Positions 14,879-23,363 of a stretch of DNA of 27,006 bases are shown one piece after another. The stretch comes from an uncultured Phocaeicola sp. (GTDB lineage Bacteria; Bacteroidota; Bacteroidia; Bacteroidales; Bacteroidaceae): NCBI GenBank assembly GCA_958434805.1, contig CAUBDX010000035.1, forward strand, positions 1 to 27,006, written 5' to 3'. Both the position numbers and the translations under genes were made by a program. The notes under the pieces were generated by a model. The model was not told the origin of the DNA and did no database searches. It saw only the letters and a program-made list of their open reading frames with translations. Numbering within the stretch: position 1 is the first letter of the stretch; each line of letters opens with the position of its first letter.

Positions 14879-16192
14879 ATGAAGCAGAACATTGCCGTAG
14901 CCGGAACCGGTTACGTCGGTTTATCCATTGCCACCCTGTTGGCACAGCACCATCACGTGACTGCCGTAGATGTCATTCCCGAAAAAGTAGATAAAATCAA
15001 CCGGAAGATTTCTCCCATTCAGGACGAGTATATAGAAAAGTATTTGGCAGAGAAGGAACTGGATCTCTCAGCCACCCTTGACGGAACTTCCGCCTATAAA
15101 GACGCCGACTTTGTAGTGATTGCAGCTCCCACCAACTATGACCCGGTAAAGAACTACTTCGATACCACCCATGTGGAAGAAGTCATCGACTTGGTCTTAG
15201 AAGTCAACCCCGATGCCGTGATGGTCATCAAAAGCACCATCCCCGTGGGCTATACCCGCAACCTCTATCTGAAATATGCCCAAAAAGGCGTCAAGCAGTT
15301 CAACCTGCTGTTCTCGCCTGAATTTCTTCGTGAAAGCAAAGCCCTTTATGACAACCTCTATCCCAGCCGCATCATCGTAGGCTATCCCAAACTGATAGAC
15401 CGTCCAGAGTTTGCCGAAGAAAACGAAGCCATCCAAGCCATAACCAATGTGGAGCGGATGCATGAAGCAGCCCGTACCTTTGCCTCTCTGTTGCAGGAAG
15501 GAGCCTTGAAGCCCGATGTAGACACCCTTTTCATGGGCATGAAAGAAGCCGAAGCTGTGAAACTCTTTGCCAACACCTATCTTGCCCTCCGCGTGAGCTA
15601 CTTCAACGAACTCGACACCTATGCCGAAGTCAAGGGACTCGACACGAAAGCCATCATCGAAGGGGTAGGCTTAGACCCCCGTATCGGTACCCATTATAAT
15701 AACCCCTCCTTCGGTTATGGCGGCTACTGTCTGCCCAAAGACACCAAGCAGCTCTTGGCAAATTATGCCGATGTACCCGAAAACCTGATAGGAGCCATTG
15801 TAGAAAGCAACCGTACCCGTAAGGATTACATTGCCGATGCCGTACTCCACAAAGCCGGCTATTACGGTTATGCCGATGCCAACAGCTTCGATGCCGGCAA
15901 GGAACACCGCTGCGTAATCGGGGTTTACCGCCTCACCATGAAGTCGAACTCTGACAACTTCCGTCAGAGTGCCATTCAAGGCATCATGAAGCGTATCAAA
16001 GCGAAAGGAGCCGAAGTCATCATCTACGAACCCACGCTGGAAGACGGTACGACCTTCTTCGGCAGCCGGGTGGTGAATGACCTTGCAGCCTTCAAGCAGC
16101 AGAGCCAGGCTATCATTGCCAACCGTTACGATGCATGCTTGGATGATGTGCAGGGCAAGGTATATACACGCGATATTTTTAGAAGAGACTAA
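14879..16192 (+). CDS. ugd: UDP-glucose 6-dehydrogenase-type nucleotide-sugar dehydrogenase
   Basis: Oxidises a nucleotide sugar (UDP-glucose to UDP-glucuronate in the nearest recalled relatives) with two NAD+, giving an acidic capsule precursor. It is 437 aa with an N-terminal Rossmann motif [16 protein letters not shown] (7-22), IAAPTNYD (81-88), [23 protein letters not shown] (146-168), K228 in [20 protein letters not shown], and catalytic C284 in [18 protein letters not shown]-ManNAc or UDP-galactose as substrate is possible. The reading frame stays open 40 codons upstream (to 14759), but those codons are in the repeat leader, so I start at the Met of MKQNIAVAG, where family homology begins. 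Confidence 0.92.
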   Translation: MKQNIAVAGTGYVGLSIATLLAQHHHVTAVDVIPEKVDKINRKISPIQDEYIEKYLAEKELDLSATLDGTSAYKDADFVVIAAPTNYDPVKNYFDTTHVEEVIDLVLEVNPDAVMVIKSTIPVGYTRNLYLKYAQKGVKQFNLLFSPEFLRESKALYDNLYPSRIIVGYPKLIDRPEFAEENEAIQAITNVERMHEAARTFASLLQEGALKPDVDTLFMGMKEAEAVKLFANTYLALRVSYFNELDTYAEVKGLDTKAIIEGVGLDPRIGTHYNNPSFGYGGYCLPKDTKQLLANYADVPENLIGAIVESNRTRKDYIADAVLHKAGYYGYADANSFDAGKEHRCVIGVYRLTMKSNSDNFRQSAIQGIMKRIKAKGAEVIIYEPTLEDGTTFFGSRVVNDLAAFKQQSQAIIANRYDACLDDVQGKVYTRDIFRRD

Positions 16193-16200
16193 AGTCCTTC

Positions 16201-16310
16201 ATTGCTTTGCCGTTACTAATAATTTCGCTTTGTCATTACTATGATTTCGCTTGGTCGTTACTACGACTCCGCTTCGTTGTTACTATGACTTTGCTCAGTC
16301 GTTACTAATG
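16201..16310 (+). repeat. Five tandem copies of a degenerate 22-bp repeat
   Basis: Units begin at 16201, 16223, 16245, 16267 and 16289, following the pattern TTTCGCTTnGTCGTTACTAnGA, for example TTTCGCTTGGTCGTTACTAC. The array sits directly after the ugd stop codon in the gap before the flippase gene. Function is unknown. Confidence 0.8.
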
Positions 16311-16359
16311 TTATAGTGCTTATTCCTTCTCCTCAAAATCAGTTTTCGTAAAAATTGCC

Positions 16360-16440
16360 TGCACCCTACACGTTTTTAGGGTCAATGTATTGTGTTATAG
16401 CTGATTATGGCGTGTATGGTGCAGTGTAGGGCGGTGTAGG
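16360..16440 (+). repeat. Inverted repeat in the ugd-flippase gap
   Basis: TGCACC and CCCTACAC (16360-16371) have reverse complements GGTGCA (16418-16423) and GTGTAGGG (16424-16431), and GTGTAGG recurs at 16434-16440. A long-range stem around about 45 nt is possible. No T tract follows, so it is not a simple terminator. The rest of the gap (to 16533) is AT-rich with no clear promoter. Confidence 0.5.
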
Positions 16441-16533
16441 ACGCATGAGTTGGTTGCACGGAGAATGAAAAGATTATTTTATAAAAATTGTCAACCAATA
16501 AGTTTTGCTAATTAAATAAGCAAAAGACAAAAG

Positions 16534-17979
16534 ATGAGTAACTCAACTACCAATTTAAAGCAACAAACAAAAAAAGGACTATACTGGAGTTTCTTTAATC
16601 AGTTTGCTAATTACGGGATGCAGTTTTGTGTAGGTATTGTAATGGCAAGACTGCTTTCACCGTCCGATTATGGAATTACCGCTTTGCCGGGAGTATTCTT
16701 AGCAATAGCAGCTGTTTTCCAAGATAGCGGAATGGCAGGAGCGTTAATCCGTAAACCAGAGATTGAAGAGAAAGATTATTCCACTTTATTTTTATATAGC
16801 ATAGGTATGGGGATTTTAATGTATGCGGCACTGTTTTTTGCCTCCCCTTATATCGCTTCTTATTTTGAGACCCCTGTCTTGATTCCTCTTATCAGGGTAA
16901 CAGCCTTTACTTTTCTTTGGGGACCGATTACTACGGTGCAATATGTCATTTTGAAGCGGAAACTTGATTTTAAGACACCCACGAAAATATCTATAGCGAC
17001 CAAAATTTTTTCAGCAATCGTAGGTATAACTATGGCTTATATGGGGTATGGGCTGTGGGCTTTGGTTATATCGGGTGTATTGTCCGGCTTTTTAAATTTG
17101 ATATTAATCGTATGGGCTGTAAGATGGTATCCCCATACCGGATGGTCGAATGAATCTTTCAAGTATTTGTGGGGTTATGGAAATAAAATGTTGGCATCCA
17201 GCCTTCTTGAAACTGCTTATAGCAATATTACTCCCCTTTTTGTTGCAAAATATTATTCTCCTGCCGATTTAGGTGTCTATAATCGCGCTCGTAATTATGC
17301 TATCATGCCTTCTCAAAATGTAACGGGTGTAATTCAGAACGTAACCTTTCCTGTGTTGAGCAAGATGCAGGATGACGATGAGTCTCTGGCTCGTAATTAT
17401 CGTCGGATGCTGAAAACTACCGCTTTTGTTGTTTTTCCGTTAATGATGCTTTTGGCAGGATTGGCACGACCTCTTATCCTTACCATGATTACAGCAAAGT
17501 GGGAAACATGTATCATACTTCTTCAGTTATTATGCTTTTCCTTGATGTGGTATCCTATACATTCTATCAATCTTAATCTGTTGCAAGTAAAAGGAAGAAC
17601 CGATCTCTTTTTTCGTTTGGAGGTCATAAAGAAAATCATAGGACTTTCTATTTTGGTCGTAACACTTCCATTGGGGTTAGTCGTATTCTGCATAGGGGGT
17701 ATTATTTCTTCTTTAGTTTGTTTGGCTGTAAATACTTATTATACAGGTAAGCTGATTAATGTGGGCTATCTCAAACAAATGCGTGATTTGTTTCCCACCT
17801 TGCTTTTATCCCTTGTTTTGTTTGGAGTTATACTTGCTTTAAACCAATTTATTTCAAATTATCTGCTTCAAATACTTGTGGGTGGAACTGTTGGCAGCCT
17901 AGTCTATTTGGGCGGAGCCTATCTGTTTAAGTTCGATGAGCTGAATGACGTGAAATACATGCTCAAACGAAAATCGTAA
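16534..17979 (+). CDS. Wzx-like polysaccharide flippase (WzxC/PST family)
   Basis: Moves lipid-linked oligosaccharide repeat units across the inner membrane. It is 481 aa with about 12-14 hydrophobic segments and no large soluble domain. Family features include the start KKGLYWSFFNQFANYGMQFCVGIVMARLLSPSDYGI, FQDSGMAGALIRKPEIEEKDYSTLF, and SNITPLFVAKYYSPADLGVYNRARNYAIMPSQNVTGVIQNVTFPVLSKMQDD, which is typical of polysaccharide-export proteins of this type. The start is supported by AAAAGATGAG just upstream. It is followed 16 bp later by the aminotransferase gene. Confidence 0.92.
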   Translation: MSNSTTNLKQQTKKGLYWSFFNQFANYGMQFCVGIVMARLLSPSDYGITALPGVFLAIAAVFQDSGMAGALIRKPEIEEKDYSTLFLYSIGMGILMYAALFFASPYIASYFETPVLIPLIRVTAFTFLWGPITTVQYVILKRKLDFKTPTKISIATKIFSAIVGITMAYMGYGLWALVISGVLSGFLNLILIVWAVRWYPHTGWSNESFKYLWGYGNKMLASSLLETAYSNITPLFVAKYYSPADLGVYNRARNYAIMPSQNVTGVIQNVTFPVLSKMQDDDESLARNYRRMLKTTAFVVFPLMMLLAGLARPLILTMITAKWETCIILLQLLCFSLMWYPIHSINLNLLQVKGRTDLFFRLEVIKKIIGLSILVVTLPLGLVVFCIGGIISSLVCLAVNTYYTGKLINVGYLKQMRDLFPTLLLSLVLFGVILALNQFISNYLLQILVGGTVGSLVYLGGAYLFKFDELNDVKYMLKRKS

Positions 17980-17995
17980 AAATACAATCATACAA

Positions 17996-19108
17996 ATGGA
18001 TAACAAACTTATTACCGTCACCTCTCCCTTATTGCCGGACTTGACGGAATTCAACGAACTGTTGAAAGACATCTGGAATCGTAAATGGATTACCAATAAC
18101 GGTCATTACCACAAAGAACTAGAAAAAGAACTGGCTGCTTACCTGAAAGTACCTTATGTGAGCCTTTTCACCAATGGTACCTTGCCTTTGTTGACTGCGC
18201 TTCAAGCCTTGCGCATCACAGGAGAGGTAATCACCACCCCTTCCAGTTTTGTGGCAACTACTCACAGCATTTGGTGGAACGGATGTAAACCCGTATTCGT
18301 GGACATTGACCCGGCAACCGGTAACTTAGACCCTGATAAGATAGAAGCTGCCATCACGCCGAAAACTACCGCCATCATGCCGGTACACGTGTATGGTAAG
18401 CCTTGCGATACCGAACGTATTCAGGAAATAGCCGACCGCTATGGCTTGAAAGTCATCTACGATGCAGCCCATGCTTTCGGAGTAGAAGTGAATGGAAAGA
18501 GTATCCTTACCGCAGGCGATATGTCTACCTTGAGTTTCCATGCTACAAAGGTGTATAACACCATTGAAGGTGGAGCTTTGGTAATGCACGATGAACGCAC
18601 CAAGAAGCGCATTGATGATTTGAAGAACTTCGGATTCCACGATGAAGTTACTGTCGTGGCACCGGGTATCAACAGCAAGATGGACGAAATGCGAGCAGCC
18701 TATGGTCTATTGAATCTCCGTCAGGTAGATGCAGCTATCGAAGCCCGCCACCAGGTAGCTGTGAAATACCGGGAAGCTCTGCGTGGAGTAGAAGGAATCA
18801 CCTTCTTCGACGACATGCCGGGTGTAAAACACAACTATTCCTATTTTCCTATTTTCATTGATGCTGCTAAATATGGCATGACTCGCGATGAACTCTACTT
18901 CAAGATGAAAGAACAGAACGTATTGGGTCGTCGCTACTTCTATCCACTAATCAGTACTTTCTCTACTTATCGTGGACTGGAAAGTGCCAATCCAGCAAAC
19001 TTGCCGGAAGCACATAAAATGGCAGACTCTGTGATTTGTTTGCCTATGCATCATGCATTGAGTGAGGAAGATATTGAAAGAACATTGAATTGCATAGTTG
19101 AAAGATAA
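17996..19108 (+). CDS. DegT/DnrJ/EryC1-family nucleotide-sugar aminotransferase
   Basis: A PLP enzyme that transfers an amino group (usually from glutamate) to a keto-sugar nucleotide. It is 370 aa, family length. The PLP lysine is K185 in SFHATKVYNTIEGGALV, D156 in IYDAAHAFG contacts the PLP ring nitrogen, and NGTLPLLTAL (60-69) and TPSSFVATTHS (81-91) are cofactor/substrate loops. The N-terminus (VTSPLLPDLTEFNELLKDIW...WITNNG) recalls VioA/WecE-like enzymes acting on dTDP-4-keto-6-deoxyhexoses, but the substrate is not proved, and no rmlA/rmlB gene is in the window. Its stop shares one base with the next start codon. Confidence 0.92.
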   Translation: MDNKLITVTSPLLPDLTEFNELLKDIWNRKWITNNGHYHKELEKELAAYLKVPYVSLFTNGTLPLLTALQALRITGEVITTPSSFVATTHSIWWNGCKPVFVDIDPATGNLDPDKIEAAITPKTTAIMPVHVYGKPCDTERIQEIADRYGLKVIYDAAHAFGVEVNGKSILTAGDMSTLSFHATKVYNTIEGGALVMHDERTKKRIDDLKNFGFHDEVTVVAPGINSKMDEMRAAYGLLNLRQVDAAIEARHQVAVKYREALRGVEGITFFDDMPGVKHNYSYFPIFIDAAKYGMTRDELYFKMKEQNVLGRRYFYPLISTFSTYRGLESANPANLPEAHKMADSVICLPMHHALSEEDIERTLNCIVER

Positions 19109-20466
19109 TGAATCTAAAAGCTGTTTATTTAAGAAAAAAGTATTGGTTTAATGATTTCTTGCATGGCTCTCCGATGTGGAAGGAATTTTCTGAGTGTATG
19201 CAAATTATTGAAAATCAATATAATGATATAGGGGGGGGTAAAATAGCCTGTTTGAATAAGCTATTAGAATTTGCAAAACATAATGTGCCATATTATATAA
19301 ATAATGTTCATGGAGATTCTTTATCCGACTTTCCTGTTGTTAATAAGCATATCTATTTGTCAGATTATGAATCATTTTGTACTCCTATTGATAAAATTCC
19401 TGGTCAAAAAGGGAAATTGCATGTACAGAAAACCTCTGGATCCACAGGGACTCCATTTGAGGTACGGCAAGATACAAGGTGCAGGTTAAGGCGTATTGCA
19501 ATTATAAAAGCTGAAAATGAAAAAATAGGTTTTCATTCTTTTGAACCTATGATGCATTTGCGCGCAGTAGCCCATTATTGGTCTGATAAACGCGATTATA
19601 AGTATAATGAAGATTTGAATATATGGTATGTTGATAATGCCAACCTGAATGAGAATAAAGTTCTTAAGATTATTGATATTATCAATGCTAAGAAAATAAA
19701 AGTGGTTAGAGGGTATATGACGACATTAGACACCATTACCCAAACGATGGAGGAAAAAAATCTAAAGTTTAACCATAAAGTCACTTTTATATCTGTTGGC
19801 GAATTACTTCAAGAGAAGTTAAGAAATAGAGTTGTAAATTATTTACATTGTGATATCATTTCTCAGTATGGTAATGAGGAAAACGGAATATTCGGTCAAT
19901 CTGATATTAACGGGTCAGGGCTTAAAATTAATCTAAACGGAGCAGGGTGCATTATTGAAATATTAAAATTGGACAAGGATGAGCCCGTGGATTTAGGAGA
20001 AGTTGGTCGGATTGTTGTTACAGACTTTACGAATTATGCTTTTCCTATGATTCGTTATGAAATTGGTGATTTAGCAGCTCCGCACGAATACGATACTCAT
20101 GGTTTTATTAAGAGTATAGAGAATTTATCAGGTCGAATCACTGATATGATTTATTGTACGAATGGACAACGTTTGGATTTTTTTAATAGCTTGCCCGCTG
20201 AAATCTATAATAATCTGTCTATAAAGCAATATCAATTTGTTCAAAAGGATGAAAAGACTTATCTTCTTCGTCTTGTTGTTAGAGATGATAAAATAAAAGG
20301 AAATGAATCATTCTTTATTGATTTATTGAAAAAAGTGCTTGGCGATGATGCGGTTATTACCGTAGAATGGTTAGACGAAATACCTGTTCTTAATTCTGGG
20401 AAACGAAAAATAGTAATAAATGAATGGAACAAAGAGATGAACAAAAGCTCATCTCCCAATCTGTAA
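19108..20466 (+). CDS. PaaK/CapK-like adenylate-forming (ANL superfamily) enzyme
   Basis: A 452-aa protein of the phenylacetate-CoA ligase/CapK group, which activates a carboxylate as acyl-adenylate. The phosphate-binding loop [11 protein letters not shown] is at 109-119, YGNEENG resembles the Y-G-x-T-E motif, and [11 protein letters not shown] carries the conserved Asp; SGRITDMI and a C-terminal small domain ending with [14 protein letters not shown] follow. Paralogues in capsule loci have been linked to adding an acyl or amino-acid group to sugars, but the acceptor is unknown. It overlaps the aminotransferase stop by 1 bp and the acyltransferase start by 43 bp. From here to 22.1 kb the DNA is visibly more AT-rich than the aminotransferase. 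Confidence 0.85.
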   Translation: MNLKAVYLRKKYWFNDFLHGSPMWKEFSECMQIIENQYNDIGGGKIACLNKLLEFAKHNVPYYINNVHGDSLSDFPVVNKHIYLSDYESFCTPIDKIPGQKGKLHVQKTSGSTGTPFEVRQDTRCRLRRIAIIKAENEKIGFHSFEPMMHLRAVAHYWSDKRDYKYNEDLNIWYVDNANLNENKVLKIIDIINAKKIKVVRGYMTTLDTITQTMEEKNLKFNHKVTFISVGELLQEKLRNRVVNYLHCDIISQYGNEENGIFGQSDINGSGLKINLNGAGCIIEILKLDKDEPVDLGEVGRIVVTDFTNYAFPMIRYEIGDLAAPHEYDTHGFIKSIENLSGRITDMIYCTNGQRLDFFNSLPAEIYNNLSIKQYQFVQKDEKTYLLRLVVRDDKIKGNESFFIDLLKKVLGDDAVITVEWLDEIPVLNSGKRKIVINEWNKEMNKSSSPNL

Positions 20467-21113
20467 TAGCGGAACATGTACGAACATACTTCCGGTCAGA
20501 AATTACAGATTCGGAAGTGAAGCGCAATTGTATTGTTGGTGAAAACAGTCGTGTAAGAAAGTCTGTTTTAGAAGAAAATGTACGTATTGATCGTAATAAC
20601 TTGATATTAAATTGTCATTTAGGAAAGTGTACGTATACTGGTCCTTTTGATATGTTATTTAATTCTGATATTGGTAGCTTTTGCTCCATATCGTATGGGG
20701 TAACTATCGGACCTCCTGAGCATGATTTTCACCGCTTGTCAACTCATCCATTTATGCATAATGATAGTTATGGTATATTACCAAAAGAGTTACTGCTTCC
20801 TGTTACAAAGTTTGAAAAACCATGTAGTATTGGTCACGATGTATGGATAGGATGTAATGCAACTATTTTGAGAGGGGTACATATCGGGCATGGAGCTGTT
20901 ATAGGTGCAAATGCTTTAGTTAATAGAGATGTACCTCCATATGCTATTGTTGGAGGGGTACCTGCAAAAATCTTGAAATATAGATTTCCACAAGATGTCA
21001 TTCAAAAACTTTTATCTATTGAATGGTGGCATTGGGATGAAGAGCGAATACAAAAAAATGCTCATCTATTTACAAAAGAGCTAACATTAGAAGACTTAAA
21101 AAATATAAAATAA
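20424..21113 (+). CDS. Left-handed beta-helix (hexapeptide) acyltransferase
   Basis: A 229-aa transferase that probably O- or N-acetylates a sugar with acetyl-CoA. Hexapeptide repeats run from about residue 30 ([22 protein letters not shown]) to about 195. [16 protein letters not shown] contains the likely catalytic His and resembles the xenobiotic acetyltransferase (CatB/Vat-like) subgroup, and [49 protein letters not shown] is the classic C-terminal part. The chosen ATG lies inside the previous gene (43-bp overlap); a start further in, after the upstream stop, cannot be ruled out because family homology begins only near residue 20-30. Confidence 0.9.
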   Translation: MEQRDEQKLISQSVIAEHVRTYFRSEITDSEVKRNCIVGENSRVRKSVLEENVRIDRNNLILNCHLGKCTYTGPFDMLFNSDIGSFCSISYGVTIGPPEHDFHRLSTHPFMHNDSYGILPKELLLPVTKFEKPCSIGHDVWIGCNATILRGVHIGHGAVIGANALVNRDVPPYAIVGGVPAKILKYRFPQDVIQKLLSIEWWHWDEERIQKNAHLFTKELTLEDLKNIK

Positions 21114-21114
21114 A

Positions 21115-22128
21115 ATGATTAATATACTATTAACTTCAGCAGGAAGAAGAGCATATCTTGTTGATTACTTTAAAAAGGCAAACGGAATTAATAAAGTTTA
21201 TGCTTCAAACAGTGATTATACTATTGCGTTGGAGAGAGCTGATGGCTATTTTATTTCTCCTTTAATTTATTCAGAAGATTACATTTCTTCAATTATAAAT
21301 TATTGCAAAGAAAAAGAAATCAGTGCAGTTTTATCTCTATTTGACATAGACCTTCTTGTGCTGGCTAAGAATAGAGAAGCATTCGAAGCAAATGGTATAC
21401 AGCTTATTTTAGCTAGTTCAGAATTTGTAGAAATTTGTAATGACAAATGGAAAACTTTTCTTTTTATTAAAGAATTGGGATTACAGACTCCGAGAACCTA
21501 TCTCCATTTGGAAGATGTAAAAAAAGCTATAAATGAGGGGACCTTGTCTTATCCTATTATTATGAAACCGCGTTGGGGTATGGCTTCAATGGGAATTTAC
21601 AAAGTAGATAACGAGGAGGAATTAGAGGTGTTTACAAAAAAATGCCATAAAGATATATTCAAATCATATTTAAAGTATGAGTCTTCATTCACTCGTGAAG
21701 AGGCGATTGTTTACCAAGAAATTATGGTAGGTGAAGAGTATGGATTAGATGTTCTGAACGATTTGGAGGGGAACTATATTTCAACATTTGCCAAGCAAAA
21801 AGTAACGATGCGAAGTGGTGAGACCGATTTAGGTCGTACAGTTTCGAACTTACCTTTTATTGAAGCTACCACAAAAATTGCAGGAGCGAGTCGGCATGAA
21901 GGAATCTTGTCTGTGGATTGTTTTAAAACGGAAAAGGGTATTTTTATTATAGAGATGAATTGTAGAATTTCTGGTCACTATCCTTTGGCATATCTAGCTG
22001 GCTTTAATTACCCTCAATTATTGGCAGATTGGCTTAATCACAAAGAAACAAATACAGAACTTCTACGTTTTGAAGAAGATTTGTTCATTGTAAAGGACTT
22101 AGTTCCGACTATATTGCATAAGCCATGA
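21115..22128 (+). CDS. ATP-grasp ligase (carbamoyl-phosphate synthase large-chain-like)
   Basis: A 337-aa ATP-grasp protein, joining a carboxylate to an amine or similar through an acyl-phosphate. An N-terminal Rossmann-like part (ILLTSAGRRAYLVDYFKKA...VYASNSDYTIALERAD) is followed by the ATP-binding core: YPIIMKPRWGMASMGIYKVDN (grasp Lys), VYQEIMVGEEYGLDVLNDLEG, and the metal-binding end VDCFKTEKGIFIIEMNCRISGHYPLAY with E and N. It starts 1 bp after the acyltransferase stop and its own stop overlaps the next start (ATGA). With the aminotransferase and ANL enzyme it may attach an amino acid or other acid to an amino sugar. This is inference. Confidence 0.88.
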   Translation: MINILLTSAGRRAYLVDYFKKANGINKVYASNSDYTIALERADGYFISPLIYSEDYISSIINYCKEKEISAVLSLFDIDLLVLAKNREAFEANGIQLILASSEFVEICNDKWKTFLFIKELGLQTPRTYLHLEDVKKAINEGTLSYPIIMKPRWGMASMGIYKVDNEEELEVFTKKCHKDIFKSYLKYESSFTREEAIVYQEIMVGEEYGLDVLNDLEGNYISTFAKQKVTMRSGETDLGRTVSNLPFIEATTKIAGASRHEGILSVDCFKTEKGIFIIEMNCRISGHYPLAYLAGFNYPQLLADWLNHKETNTELLRFEEDLFIVKDLVPTILHKP

Positions 22129-22403
22129 TCCAGCACTGCTATATCGTTTTATATGATTTATGTCAGCCGGGAAGAGATTATGACCGCTTGTATCAGGCAT
22201 TAAAGTCTTTTCCCAATTGGGGAAAACTTACCGAGTCGGCATGGGCGGTGGTCAGTGAATCCGAAGCTCCTCAGATAAGAGATTATCTGAAACAGTTCAT
22301 TGACTCCGGAGACCGGCTTATTGTTATTCAAAGTGGACGGTCGGGGGCGTGGACTAAAGTGCTTGCCAACGACGAGTGGGTGAAAACAAATCTGGTAAAA
22401 TAA
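22125..22403 (+). CDS. Solitary Cas2-like (SinR-type) small protein
   Basis: A 92-aa ferredoxin-like protein resembling the Cas2-type family often labelled SinR in Bacteroidetes. The first strand CYIVLYDL holds D11, the position of the conserved Asp of Cas2. A helix (DYDRLYQALKSF) follows, then WGKLTESAWAVVSESEAPQIRDYLKQFIDSGDRLIVIQSG, matching the family order strand-helix-strand. There is no Cas1 and no CRISPR array anywhere in the window, so spacer acquisition is unlikely. The start overlaps the ATP-grasp stop (ATGA), so it is coupled into the capsule operon, and it is followed 9 bp later by a PIN-like gene. Role unknown. Confidence 0.75.
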   Translation: MIQHCYIVLYDLCQPGRDYDRLYQALKSFPNWGKLTESAWAVVSESEAPQIRDYLKQFIDSGDRLIVIQSGRSGAWTKVLANDEWVKTNLVK

Positions 22404-22412
22404 CAATATGTT

Positions 22413-23363
22413 ATGAAGGAACATTTTCCTGGTTTTTATTTATTCGATGAGAATGAGATTGGTAGACTGATTTCTTCTGCAACCATTGTTTTCGATGTGG
22501 ATGTTCTGCTTGACCTTTTCCGAATGAAGAAGGAGGTGGTGGAAAGTCTGTTAAGCCTTATGGAAGACAGCCAAGTCAAAGGAAGACTTTGGTTGCCTTA
22601 TGATGTGGCTTGGCTTTACCACCATGCTATGAACGGGGAGATTATCAAGCAGATTGACCATATCAACAGTGCACTTTCCCATCTTACCCAGTGTCATGAT
22701 GCCATTACATGTTTTAAAAAATTTCCTTATCTGAGGCAAAATCATATTGATGTATTGAACCGGGCTATCGAGTCTATTCGTGAGATTTGTAATGACCAGC
22801 AGGCAGAGCTTACTGATGCGTTAAAATCAAGCCCTATAAAGGAGAGGATGGATACTCTTTTCAGAAACAAGATAGGTCCTTCATATCAAGACGGGGAATT
22901 GACCCATATTTATTCGGATGGAGAGGAGAGGTATCCTCGTTCCATTCCTCCGGGATATGCCAGAGGTTCGCATACTGATAAAAGAATCTGTTATCATGAC
23001 TTGATAGTATGGAAGCAGATGATAAAATACTCAAAGGAAATGGAAGGAAACAATAATCGGAAGGATATATTGTTGGTCACTGGAAACATAAGGAAAGACT
23101 GGTATTATATTGTAAAAGATCAATTGGTTTCTCCGCGTCATGAATTGATAAATGAGTTTCATCAAGAGGCTGAGAGCCGTTTCTGCTGCATCAGTATGAG
23201 GAAATTTGTTGAAATGAGTTGTTCACAATTTCATATAACCCTTTCCAACCATAGTGAAGTATTGGCACACTTGACGGAAAATGTAGAATATTCCTCGGCA
23301 GATGCCAACTATGTGGGAAGCAACAACATGCAAACCATGGAAAGTGATAACACATCGGTATGA
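22413..23363 (+). CDS. PIN-like (PIN_8-type) domain protein, active site partly lost
   Basis: A 316-aa protein. The order of blocks fits PIN-like proteins of the PIN_8/PIN-like group: IVFDVDVLLDLFR (25-37), LWLPYDVAWLYHHAMN (59-74), a long helical insert, SIPPGYARG (177-185), CYHDLIVWKQMI (193-204) and DILLVTGNIRKDWY (218-231). D28, D30 and D196 remain. The family E after the WLPY block and the TDD of the last block (T-G-N here, 223-225) are missing, so nuclease activity is doubtful. The stop overlaps the next start (ATGA). The C-terminal ~60 residues are Ser/Asn-rich and not recognised. The family name is from memory, not a search. Confidence 0.7.
   Translation: MKEHFPGFYLFDENEIGRLISSATIVFDVDVLLDLFRMKKEVVESLLSLMEDSQVKGRLWLPYDVAWLYHHAMNGEIIKQIDHINSALSHLTQCHDAITCFKKFPYLRQNHIDVLNRAIESIREICNDQQAELTDALKSSPIKERMDTLFRNKIGPSYQDGELTHIYSDGEERYPRSIPPGYARGSHTDKRICYHDLIVWKQMIKYSKEMEGNNNRKDILLVTGNIRKDWYYIVKDQLVSPRHELINEFHQEAESRFCCISMRKFVEMSCSQFHITLSNHSEVLAHLTENVEYSSADANYVGSNNMQTMESDNTSV

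Noticed and set aside
16201..16310. CRISPR array
   Set aside because: The units abut directly with no spacers and are degenerate.
17996..19108. Naming the aminotransferase vioA or wecE
   Set aside because: The N-terminal resemblance is from memory and the dTDP-sugar genes that would support it are absent from the window.
22125..22403. Part of a CRISPR-Cas system
   Set aside because: No cas1, no other cas gene and no repeat-spacer array are seen on either strand; the 22-bp repeats at 16201-16310 are tandem without unique spacers.
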